DNA of 64,000 bases from Dermanyssus gallinae (Eukaryota > Arthropoda > Arachnida > Mesostigmata > Dermanyssidae): contig QVRM01001118.1 in NCBI GenBank assembly GCA_003439945.1, forward strand, positions 124,001-188,000, in the 5' to 3' direction. A program made the translations under genes and the position numbers. The notes under the pieces are model-generated. The model ran no database searches and was not told where the DNA came from. It worked only from the letters and a program-made list of their open reading frames with translations. Positions 10,229 through 19,317 of this stretch are shown piece by piece. Position 1 is the stretch's first letter, and the number at the start of each line of letters is the position of its first letter.

Positions 10229-10299
<71 letters not shown>
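10229..10299. repeat. (TA)n microsatellite at R1 3' end
   Basis: About 35 TA units following TATAAAAAACATATG, the terminus of the R1 copy. Confidence 0.95.
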
Positions 10300-10302
<3 letters not shown>

Positions 10303-10439
10303 TAGACATCTCCCTTTAATACTTTCGTAACTCGTGCTCAGCAGGAGCTTTGCTGAATCATGTCTTTAGAGGCACAGCTGTCTCCCGGGCGAAGTCAGGG
10401 CGTTCTACATGACATCGTGCTCACACCCGACATCATCTT

Positions 10440-10800
10440 CCGAACAATAGGTGAAGCCAAGCGCTAGTGTAGCTGATCCGGAATGGTTTGCGACCGATAA
10501 TCTTTTTTAAACTCGCGGACGTAATGGCCAAGCCGCTGGCACCTGTGTTGACACGTAGCTTTGAAGACGGTGAGGTGCCCTCCCTATTTCGCGAGTCGGT
10601 TGTGAAACCACTCGTTAGGAAGACGGAGAAGTCATTTGCAAAACCATCGTCACTTTGCGCGAGAGCCAATATTATGCCTTGTATAGCAAAATATTGTGGT
10701 GAATGCAATACCCGCGTTTTGCACTCCAACTGTCAAATGAGTCCGCAACAACATGAAATCAGCACGAAACGCTCAACTGTTTCACAGCTACTCGAAGTTG
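10440..10800 (+). pseudogene. CR1/jockey-type RT fragment
   Basis: The plus strand reads KLADVMAKPLAPVLTRSFED, GEVPSLFRESVVKPLVRK, and further on STKRSTVSQLLEVV in another frame. These are the first conserved blocks of a LINE reverse transcriptase (the ...PL..IF..S...G..P..WK...V.P block and the RST..LL block). Nothing downstream of this survives. A related fragment lies at 34510-35450. Confidence 0.6.
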
Positions 10801-12065
10801 TCCTGTGAAAACGGAAGTTTACTAACAAACATGGAAACTCTTGGGATTGGCCTAGTACGGAGCTTACCAGTAATAGCTGGCAAAAACATTGTTGTCAACG
10901 TTGGGAGCAGCTATTTTCATCAAGTAGCCTGCCAGTGCTACACCAGTCAGCTAAATTACTTTATATAAACTAATAAAATATCTTATTATTTTATTGTGAA
11001 ACGTTATACTTCTCAGCGAGATTAGGCACTGTGAATCAAGCTTTTACATGGCGGACTGCGCGCCGTATCAGACAATGTGGTGACTACGATTGCCTTGTAC
11101 GATTCTCTTTTTACTACAAGGTTGAAAGCATTGTATTGTACAAATAGCCTCGAGGTTTGCATTTGTCAACATACAGCTGAAGAGATCTTGGAAAGAGCCC
11201 GAGGGAGTACTGTCAAGATTTCTTAAACGGTTGCGTTAGAAATGCTCTTTAACCATGGCTGCGAAACTTTTTTAGCGGATAGACCGTCATTTAGAACGAT
11301 TTTACAACATCAACAAGTTTGCCAGCTCAAGTAAGCATATTTGGTAGAGTATTTCTTTAATATCAAACCATATATCCTAAAGTCTCAACATTCCGTGAGT
11401 CCTAATATTGTGAAGCTCGTTGGAAGATTACCAATCGACTGGCAAGGCGAATGACCAAATGGACATCAAATACAATCTACCATAACACGTTTTATTGTTG
11501 AGCCTTCGAAACGTGATCGTACTGCTATTAGCATAGAGAGAGTAGAATTTCAGATGTCTGCGCGGTTTGGTCCTAACCACTACGTCTGGGCAGTAGGACT
11601 CGGCATTCTCATTACCGTGATTGAGCGAACTTGAGGACAATAAATCAAATGAAGAATGAACCAATAAAAACGGAACTACTGTTTCCTATCAACGGACACT
11701 CGAAACCTGAGAAAAACGCAAAAATCAAAAGTTTTAGCGTGTTGTTAGAGAAACACACAGTTGAATGAATATAATTACAGACACGGCACGAAGTTTTTTT
11801 CTCGTCAAAATTAATTGTTTAGATTCTAAAAAAAAATCTTTTCAAGACTTCAATGTAATTAAGGTAATTTCGTTAATGATCTGTGGTGAGTGCAGAACGA
11901 TTGGAGAGCGCCTCAGAATGTGAGCGGAGTCTTATTGGAAGTAGATTTATACACAGATAAGCGCCTCGTATTCTAGGGTGTCATCATCTATACACAGCCT
12001 TCCCGTAAACAAAATTCAGTCAGTGAGTGCTGCGCCATTGCCTGAAGGCCTATTGGTAAATGAGA
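10801..12065. other. no gene recognised
   Basis: AT-rich; no motif, repeat or RNA gene seen. Confidence 0.5.
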
Positions 12066-13085
12066 CGCTAGCAAAGTAAACACTTTCTTTTAATATGACC
12101 TACATATTTATTTAACATATATTCAGGACAAAACATGTTTTGACGCTCGCAATGGGCCTTAAGGCTTGTTGCACGGACGCCGAATGGATACATCCTATCA
12201 TATATTAGATTAACCAGCAAGCTCAAATATTTGTACGTGGATACTCGTTCTATGGAAAAACACCAACAACGTATTTCAGTGCAATCTGTGACGTATACAA
12301 TGAGCAAAATGTTTGAAAATGTGTCGACATTTGTATTTTTTCCACAAAGCCATCCATTCAATTTTTCCTAGATTTAGTACAATCTCATTTCGGCACAACC
12401 AATTACAATCATTTGTAATACAATTCGATGCGGCCTTGCACAAAGAGGCAGTACTCTTTCCTCGTAAGAGCAAACGGTGTCATCAACCGAGTCTGCTACT
12501 AAATCATTAGTGTATGAAATAATTAACAGAGTACTCAACGCACTTCCTTGGGAAACACGCCCCGAGACAGTGGCTGCATTCCGCCTAATGCCCTTACTCT
12601 CAAAATACTGCTTTCGTTTGGTTAAGTAAGATTTCATAAGGTGTAAATTATTGCCTTTCGTACCAACGTGGTTCACTTTGTTAACTAATCTTTGATGATT
12701 TGTAGTGTCGAACGCTTTACTCAAATCACAGAATATTGCTACACAAGATTCGCCACTTTCTAGTGTGTCTGTGAAATAATTGATCGTTGTATCAGCTGTC
12801 GATATGCAATCTCGTCTCCTTCTGAATTCATATTGGTTGTTGCTTAATAAATTGTGAGCATTCAAAACTGAAATTGGTTGTTTGGATAATACCTTTTCTA
12901 CTATTTTATTAATAGACGATAAAAGTGAGATCGGTTTTAAATTGCAACCAGGTCTTCCGCAGGGTCTCAACGAACCCTTAGTTCCTGGAACACCCTGCCG
13001 TTTGTGTTTTACCCTGCCGTTTGTGTTTGTTATGGTGATGATAATCCTGCTTAGTACGAGAGGAACCGTAGTTCTAGACAATTGA
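12066..13085 (-). pseudogene. LINE reverse transcriptase (CR1/jockey-like), degenerate
   Basis: The 235-codon frame from 13081 reads fingers and palm: LKPISLLSSINKIVEKVL, NNQYEFRRRRDCISTAD, then FCDLSKAFDTTNHQRLVNKV (first catalytic Asp in DLSKAF), SYLTKRKQYFE, and SGRVSQGSALS where GVPQGS is expected. ISYTNDL follows the usual position. The YxDD box is not recognisable, replaced by DSVDDTV-like sequence. The frame then shifts; ERVSTYKYLSLLVN (about 12250-12210) is the equivalent of the ....KYLG... block after the palm. Clade is uncertain. Confidence 0.75.
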
Positions 13086-13269
13086 TTTTGTGTTTGATTG
13101 AAAAATCAGAGGCACTAAACTACCATCTAATGGATTATGACTGAACGCCTCTAAGTCATAATCCAATCCAGAGTCCATAACATTAGCATCTGGAATGTAT
13201 ATTGTTTATTCTATAGTCGTGCATAATACATTTATCGAAACCTTCAAAAAAAGAAAGTATCTATTCTTG
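13086..13269. other. no gene recognised
   Basis: AT-rich spacer between the RT relic and the SINE-like segment. Confidence 0.5.
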
Positions 13270-13350
13270 TCGGCGTGGTCTAGAGGACTAGTGCGCTAGT
13301 TACGGTTGTCTTCTACATAGGGCGTCGCCGGTGTAATTTTCTTTGTTGAT
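13270..13350 (+). mobile_element. tRNA-derived SINE-like segment (family 2)
   Basis: Contains an A-box-like TGGTCTAGAGG at 13276-13286 and shares the core CTAGAGGACTAGTGCGC with the copy at 55530-55620. The B box here is degraded (GGTGTAATTTT). Confidence 0.5.
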
Positions 13351-13559
13351 CGAACATTTCTTTAAGCGATAGGTTATAATATACCGCTGAGAGTCAGCGG
13401 ACATGCTGCCACCAAGACCGTTGGAAAAACTCTAGATATCTCAACATCTCCAGCCTTCAGTTAAAGGTATACCACACAGCGATTTCAAGCTCGTAGAGGA
13501 CGGATTATCTTGAATTAAAAACAACCTCTATAAAACAAAATTTTTTTAGGACATGTTGA

Positions 13560-14330
13560 GCACCATCGTTTCGTAAGTCTTACTGAGTAGGCGGCGTTGG
13601 AGCCCTGATAATTATGCGCTCTCATGTGCGGCATATAGCATTATTCTATTGACTGCTGATGTAAGGCAACGGAGAAATTGTTTCCGTTCTTTTGTGGAGC
13701 CAGTTTGAGGTCTAGCGTGTGAAGGTATCATCATCGGATATCATCCTCTAAGACTCCGTTAGCTGCACCTTCTAGTAGATCCTTGTCACGATTTTTTTTT
13801 TTTAGATGACTAACTGGAAAATGCGGTTGCACACACGGACACCACAGCAGGGAGTCCCTGCAAGTGTGGGTCGGTAGTGTGGGGCTCCAACCCACTAAAA
13901 ACCAGTCATGTCCCCGTCCCCCAACGGATCCCTAAGATACCCGCCTGTGACTGCATAGCCTATGCCTACTTAGGTGCATGCTCGGCTTTAAGGGATGACG
14001 ACAGGATACGTTCTATATATAGGGAGAGAATACACCTTTGTCCACTAGTTCTTTGCTTTTGGCGCCCTACGGAAGTCGTTTTTGACATCTAAGAGAGGAT
14101 AAATAGGCAAAAAAGAGGCTGGTGCGTTTCTGTGTGCTCAAGCTATGTTCAGCGCATTGCTAACGGTTGGGCCACATAATTGGATAAGTGCGTGAAAGGT
14201 CGGGCTTGGAAACTGTGCTGGCTTTTCCACAACGTATATTGTCTTCTGTCTAGCTCGATTACTACCTAACTAGTATGTTCCTACTCTCCTATGGACCTAC
14301 TCCCAGGGATGCTCAGCTCGAAAAAAAGCT
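13560..14330 (-). pseudogene. heavily decayed R1-like LINE, interrupted
   Basis: Nucleotide-level copy of the R1-like relic at 58790-60130: the stretches AGCCCTGATA...CATATAGCATTA, TCTAGCGTGTGAAGGTAT, ACACCTTTGTC and ACATCTAAGAGAGG all recur there in the same order. In the better copy, minus-strand reading gives polymerase blocks such as LLDVKNAFNTL. Coding capacity is gone. A separate short LINE tail is inserted at 13787-13945. Confidence 0.6.
13787..13945 (-). mobile_element. 3' end of an R1-clade LINE with poly(A), nested
   Basis: On the minus strand this is an R1 3' UTR ending in about 12 A (T-run at 13790-13803). It matches the tail of the plus-strand R1 at 37380-37500, including TTTAGTGGGTTGGAGCCCC. 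It lies inside the older R1-like relic. Confidence 0.65.
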
Positions 14331-14439
14331 GGGAGGCGGGCTCTGATTTTGTGGAGACTGTTAGGAGAACTGCCTAACTAGTATGTTAGTTACTATCTAT
14401 CTAACTAGTCTATATATATGACTACTACGTACTACCTCT

Positions 14440-14892
14440 ATGCGACGTCTTCTTAACGAAGCTCGCGACAATACGACCAGAGCTCGCCTAAACTTCGTAT
14501 CCGCAAAACGTTCAGGCGCCTAGTTACACACGCTTCCGAGCGCACTCATGTGTACACTCCTCGATGACGAGACGGTTTGCGTAGTAGTAAGTCCGCGATT
14601 AGGAGCAAACGAGTCAGTTCTTCTCGTCCTTAATCGTCCGTTGATAATGTGTTTAACTGCTTAGAGTAGGCAGGTGAGCACACTTATAGGGCGGTAGACC
14701 TACTGGGGTCTTTGCGGTTCTAATAATAACCGTGTTTCGAAATAAGGGACAGAAATTCAGTTTTCCAAGTCTTAAGATGATAGTTGTTCGTTAGCGAGCA
14801 CTTTATCCATTATGTGTTCGGATACGTTTGGGAGGTTCTTTAAGTGTACGCTTGTAGGCGAAATGCATCCGGGCCTGGTGCTTTTCCTAGTC
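14440..14892 (+). pseudogene. R2-like LINE C-terminal remnant, left half of a split copy
   Basis: Reads LRRLLNEARDNTTRARLNF, then (frame kept) LPSALMCTLLDDETVCVVVS. This parallels GLITRATSIADRARLRAV and PCPRIGTLLDDETTRISAG at residues 69-117 of the 1781-2740 frame. It fades into degenerate sequence where the zinc-finger region should be, and ends near 14892 at a TA tract. The rest of the domain resumes at 15927. Confidence 0.6.
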
Positions 14893-14939
14893 GTATATAT
14901 ATATATATATTTACTCGAAATGATTAAATATTTTCATTG

Positions 14940-15030
<91 letters not shown>

Positions 15031-15031
15031 G

Positions 15032-15072
<41 letters not shown>
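14893..15072. repeat. (TA)n microsatellite cluster
   Basis: TA tracts at 14893-14910 and 14942-15071, with minor interruptions. One of the longest in the window. Confidence 0.95.
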
Positions 15073-15074
<2 letters not shown>

Positions 15075-15873
15075 AGTTGATATCGACTCGGAACTCTTAG
15101 ATTCGAAAAAAGTGTTAACAACGCTCGCCTGTATGCTGCCCTGTTACTAACGCAGTGAATCACCAGTGTACGAGAATATTGAAAGCACACAACGCTTCCG
15201 ATGCTGAAATTCCGTCCGATGGCGTGGTTTCGTTCTCCTCATCACCGACTTTGTGAATTGCCTGTACGTGTTGATCGTACGTGCTGCGCCCGAGCCCAAT
15301 TTTGCAGACTTAGCTGTTACTGTGGATGAGACTTGAAATTGGTCAATAGTCAGCCATGACTGGTGTTTGGAGTTCTCGAGAAAAGCCCTCGTTTGTTGGT
15401 TTGTTTGACACGTGTTGTTTATCCGTTAACTTGTCGCGATTTGCCTGCCTGTTTTTGCTCCTACTGCCACAGCTTGATGAATGGGTAAGGCTATGCACAT
15501 GACCTGCTGTGCGCGATCTGACAGCTAAAATACGTCCAACCGGACCATGTTTAAATATATAGATAATGTGTCTCCTCGAGAACGCGTGCCGCCATCAGCC
15601 TTGTACGAAGGTTATGCACAAAGGTAATGGTTCGTGCCGCCCTTCTATCGTACGTATGAGGGGTGGTTGACTTGGGTACGTCACGCGCAACGCTGTGACC
15701 GTGCTCACTGTAAAGGCGACGAGCCAGAAATGGCAAATCGCCTCTCGACTTCGGAGACACAGGCCGTTCAGTTGAACGGAGTGGACAATGAATGAATAAG
15801 CTGTAATAAGCTGATGCCTCCCCCGCTGGGGTGTTCAACTGAAGAAGTTGAATAGGCTGCGAGGTGCAGCTAG

Positions 15874-15891
15874 GGTCAGCGAAAGCTGACC
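15874..15891 (+). other. perfect stem-loop GGTCAGC-GAAA-GCTGACC
   Basis: A 7-bp perfect stem closed by a GAAA tetraloop, five bases upstream of the A-run. A position like this suits an RT-recognition hairpin in the element's RNA. Confidence 0.8.
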
Positions 15892-15926
15892 GAATTAAAA
15901 AAAAAAAAAAAATATATATATATATA

Positions 15927-16353
15927 AATTATTTGGGATGCTACAGTCACCGACACGCTCGCCCCCTCGAACATGGAGGCTGGCGCATCGGCCGCTGGCT
16001 CCGCAGCGCGCAAGGCTGAACGTCTAAAGACCAACAAATACGCTCAGCTCACCGACGAGTTCATTTTTGTGCCACTAGTATTGGAGACACTAGGGGGACC
16101 TGGCCCTGAGGCATGGTCACTTTTACAGAAGATTGGCAAACGAATTGAACTCACGACGGGGGACAAAAGAGCTTTCGACTTTCTACTCCAGCGGCTATCT
16201 CTGGCGGTTCAGCGCGGCAATACGGCAGCAATTAAGGGCACAATGATGGGCTGCCTCGAGGATAAGCTCGATTGATAGCACCCCTCAGAAGCCCAAGGGT
16301 AGTTAGTTATTCATATTCCACTGTAACCACAAATTGAAATAAAACTATTGTCT

Positions 16354-16356
<3 letters not shown>
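15927..16356 (+). pseudogene. R2-like LINE C-terminus, right half, with 3' UTR
   Basis: Opens with WDATVTDTLAPS, the second half of the endonuclease core, then 100 open codons from 15973 to 16275: LTDEFIFVPLVLETLGGPG, IGKRIELTTGDKRAF, LLQRLSLAVQRGNTAAI, parallel to residues 240-305 of the 1781-2740 frame. The KRPDG half is missing here because of the insertion. The 3' UTR (to about 16356) ends AAATAAAACTATTGTCTTCG and runs into (TA)n. The fragment at 28340-29020 has nearly the same 3' UTR. Confidence 0.75.

Positions 16357-16387
<31 letters not shown>
16357..16387. repeat. (TA)n tail or microsatellite
   Basis: About 15 TA units at the 3' end of the R2-like copy. Confidence 0.95.
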
Positions 16388-16389
<2 letters not shown>

Positions 16390-16606
16390 TAATGGATCAC
16401 GAAGTGGAGTGAATGTTAGATTACTGAAAGTTGCACGCTCAGTGAAGATAAATAACACATGCTCGTGGGCAGGTCCACGAAGTCTGCGAAATTGACGACG
16501 CGGATGTATGTTATAATTACATTCAGATGTAAAATATTTTGTCAAAAACCATGTATACTTAGGCATATGTGGCCCCTGAATAAAGGTGCTTTTGACTTGA
16601 CTTGAC
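16388..16606 (+). mobile_element. LINE 3' end with (TTGAC)n tail
   Basis: Ends CCTGAATAAAGGTGC then TTTGACTTGACTTGAC. A short tandem repeat right after an AATAAA-type sequence is typical of CR1/jockey/RTE-type LINE tails. No coding part is left. Confidence 0.55.
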
Positions 16607-16805
16607 AATCCGTGACAACATTAGTGGGAGCTGGCTGTTGGTTGCTTTTGACGCTCCGGAACTACTGAGTCAGCAACAAACGTCGCCGACGACGGCTGCA
16701 ATGCCAGTCATTGTTAACGTGGACCCTTGTCTGGCTCTAGCCCGGGGCACTCCCTATAAACCGTAGTAAGCCGTGGGCATGGATTTCCGGCGGCGGTCAT
16801 ATTAG

Positions 16806-17626
16806 AGGTAGGTTGTTCGTTTTTGTCGATTCTTTGTTACATTCAATTGCAAGCAAATCATTTTTTTTTTCATTAGAAGGAGGAGGTGGAAACATCTTGT
16901 TTTGGATGAAATTTATACAAGAAGTCATTCTCCCTTTTCTCTCCTACGTGGTTGTGCAAAATCTACGTTTGCAGGAGAACCAGTCAACGCATAAAGGAAC
17001 TGATCATACCGGCGTGTTTGGCGCAACATTCTGCGTAATGGCAGTGCCATCCGACGCAGACTAGCAAAGCGCAATTATCCGGATTGAGGAAAATTATAAA
17101 AAAAACGTCGATATGTTGTTACGTCTTACGTTGAAGCTCTTACGTGCAGAACCGTAAAGATTGCGACCAAAAATGTACGATCAAAAGAACCTTCTCAGAC
17201 AATAGAAAATTGAGTGTCCATCATATTCGTCCCAAACTGATGGTGCTGCGTGACGTAGTTAGCGAGTAATTAAGCTTTTGTGGCAAAAAATTCGGTTCGG
17301 CTCGTACAAGCTTCAACGTAAGACATAACAACATATCGACTTCTTATAACTTTTCTTAATCTGGCTATTGGCCTTTCTCTAGCGGGCGTCGGATATCATT
17401 TATTATTACGCGCGACGCCAAACGCGCCGGTATGATCGGTTTTTCATGTATTGACTGGTTCTACCGTAAACGTAGATTTTGCACAACTATGTAGGACGAA
17501 AAAGCAGAATAACTACTTTTATAAATTTCATCCTCACTCCTAAAAACGACGGGTCCACCCCTCTTTCAATTGGAAAATTCATATCAAACCTTAAAGTTAA
17601 CAACTACATATAGTTATGGTAGACCC

Positions 17627-17628
<2 letters not shown>
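16806..17628. mobile_element. second fold-back element, older
   Basis: Left arm (about 16806-17160) and right arm (about 17290-17628) are imperfect reverse complements: TTGTGCAAAATCTACGTTT pairs with AAACGTAGATTTTGCACAA, and GTCGATATGTTGTTACGTCT with AGACATAACAACATATCGAC. The right end reads GACCCTG before a TA tract, so its terminus (CAGGGTC inverted) resembles the CAGGGTG of the 5820 element. The left end is blurred. Confidence 0.75.

Positions 17629-17679
<51 letters not shown>
17629..17679. repeat. (TA)n microsatellite
   Basis: About 24 TA units abutting the fold-back. Confidence 0.95.
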
Positions 17680-17681
<2 letters not shown>

Positions 17682-19045
17682 ATTTTTATAGTCTCCCTTG
17701 ATTTTTGTTATAACATATTACATCGACATTATTTTTATCTTAATAAGAAAGGAAACTAATCGTATATAGTAAAACATTTTGACTGCGCGTCTGTAGCATG
17801 TTCTGAAAGACGTATATTGCAATTATCATATTGCATTATACGAATAATGAGAATTACGCTGTTTATGCTCTACTTCAGTCACGATATGTATCTGTGCGTA
17901 TATATACTTGTAATTAATTGCCCTACCATAAGAACGCACCTAATGAATCCTTGTCTAATAGGAGTCTTGCTTTCAAGGGTGAGGAGCAACCCGCCTAATC
18001 TGCATCCTCTCCAACAAGTGCGGCCAAGCACAGATATCATCTGCGTCACCGAACTGTGTCATCGTTCTCCAATGCGTTACCTATTACGCACTCCTGACAC
18101 ATCCAGACCACGTTGCTGTAAACGCAACCTGCGAAAGCATTTTCTACGTTGCCGGCTGCAGTCAGTGAAAACTACAATATGCAATTCGACACTGAGAGCA
18201 CTAGAGTATATATATATATATATAAGAATACGCAACCATGTTTAGCACATTAACTGCGAGCAAGCGCTAACAATCTTACTGCGTAAGCACTTTTACTTAC
18301 AGTATATTCAACGATAAATTCGATTTGGTACCTTTTAGTATATGTAAGTCCTGCCCCTGCACTGATTTTGTCGTTTACGCAATAACCAGGCTACAGGTTT
18401 GCACTAGTAGTTAAGTCTCACTCCACTCAAGAATCAAGCAGTCATCGTTTTTGAACAGCCTATTGTAAGATATTGCCTAGGGAAATAACGTTTAGTAGAC
18501 ATACCTTAGAAATATACAGATAATTCAGAGAAAGTCGCAACATGGCACTTGCATTGGGTCATGTTGTCGAGGAGCCTGCATTTTGCAGTGATGGATGAAA
18601 ACTGTCACAACAGAGAAACAAATATATAGCATACTGAACAACATGGCATGGCCACCACCTCTTTTTATTTTGAAGGAAATTTTCATGAAATCCACAAGTG
18701 CGTATGTAATCATGGCGAAGAGTGCAATATCGGACGCTACCACATACTCAATTGCTGGTTTATGAAAACATCGTCACCACAGCCAAGCGTTAAAGACATG
18801 TCAGTTACGATAAGTTAATTTATAGGAACTATTGTAATATACTACCAATGTATGGTGCATACACTTAACTATAGACGTAATCGCCTCTTCTACCCGTACA
18901 GCATCACGAACTAGGGGCCACGAATACGGTTTAGGATTATAAATCATTCCTCCTTAGTTACTACTTGATAATGTACTACGTACACTTAAGAATGTGCTTT
19001 GCTTAAAAGGTATGAGGTCTAGTAGCGAATAAAGATGATTATCTA
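17680..19045. other. no gene recognised
   Basis: AT-rich. A 142-codon plus frame at 17817-18245 lacks any domain and ends in TA-repeat-coded residues. A small TA tract lies at 18207-18224. Confidence 0.5.
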
Positions 19046-19055
19046 TATGCTAAAG

Positions 19056-19060
<5 letters not shown>
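19046..19060. repeat. target-site duplication, left copy
   Basis: TATGCTAAAGATATA, identical to 22729-22743 on the other side of the LINE. Confidence 0.9.

Positions 19061-19098
<38 letters not shown>
19061..19098 (-). repeat. LINE tail: A-run followed by (TA)n
   Basis: On the element strand 16 A (19083-19098) are followed by TA repeats down to the target duplication. The tail therefore contains the microsatellite. Confidence 0.8.
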
Positions 19099-19163
19099 GG
19101 AGGAGGATTTAAATGCTTTAGGCACTAACGCATAGGGCAAGTAGATAGAGACACAGACCCTAT

Positions 19164-19224
19164 GCAGTGTGGGACTCACCCCCGACGGTTGGATATTATT
19201 CCGCCGAGATCATCCCCACTAAAC
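19164..19224 (-). other. conserved R1 3'-UTR block TTTAGTGGG...GAGTCCCACACT
   Basis: The same block occurs in four further R1 tails here (about 10088-10147, 13876-13902, 35466-35492, 37395-37420). GTGGG and CCCAC can pair, suggesting a hairpin recognised by the element's RT. Confidence 0.6.
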
Positions 19225-19317
19225 GCACCTCCCCCCTTAAACTTCACTCTCTGTCAGCCCGGCTCTCCTTTTAATAGTACTACGAGCCGACAGGAGGAGT
19301 GGTGAGTGTTCTTCGAA

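Larger units (their letters stand above)
14893..15926 (+). mobile_element. insertion splitting the R2-like copy; ends in hairpin, poly(A) and (TA)n
   Basis: About 1 kb separating two halves of one R2-like C-terminus. The right end is retroelement-like: a stem-loop (15874-15891), 16 A (15897-15912) and about seven TA. The interior (15073-15870) is of average composition with no recognised protein; the 95-codon minus frame at 15551-15838 has no family features. Confidence 0.45.
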
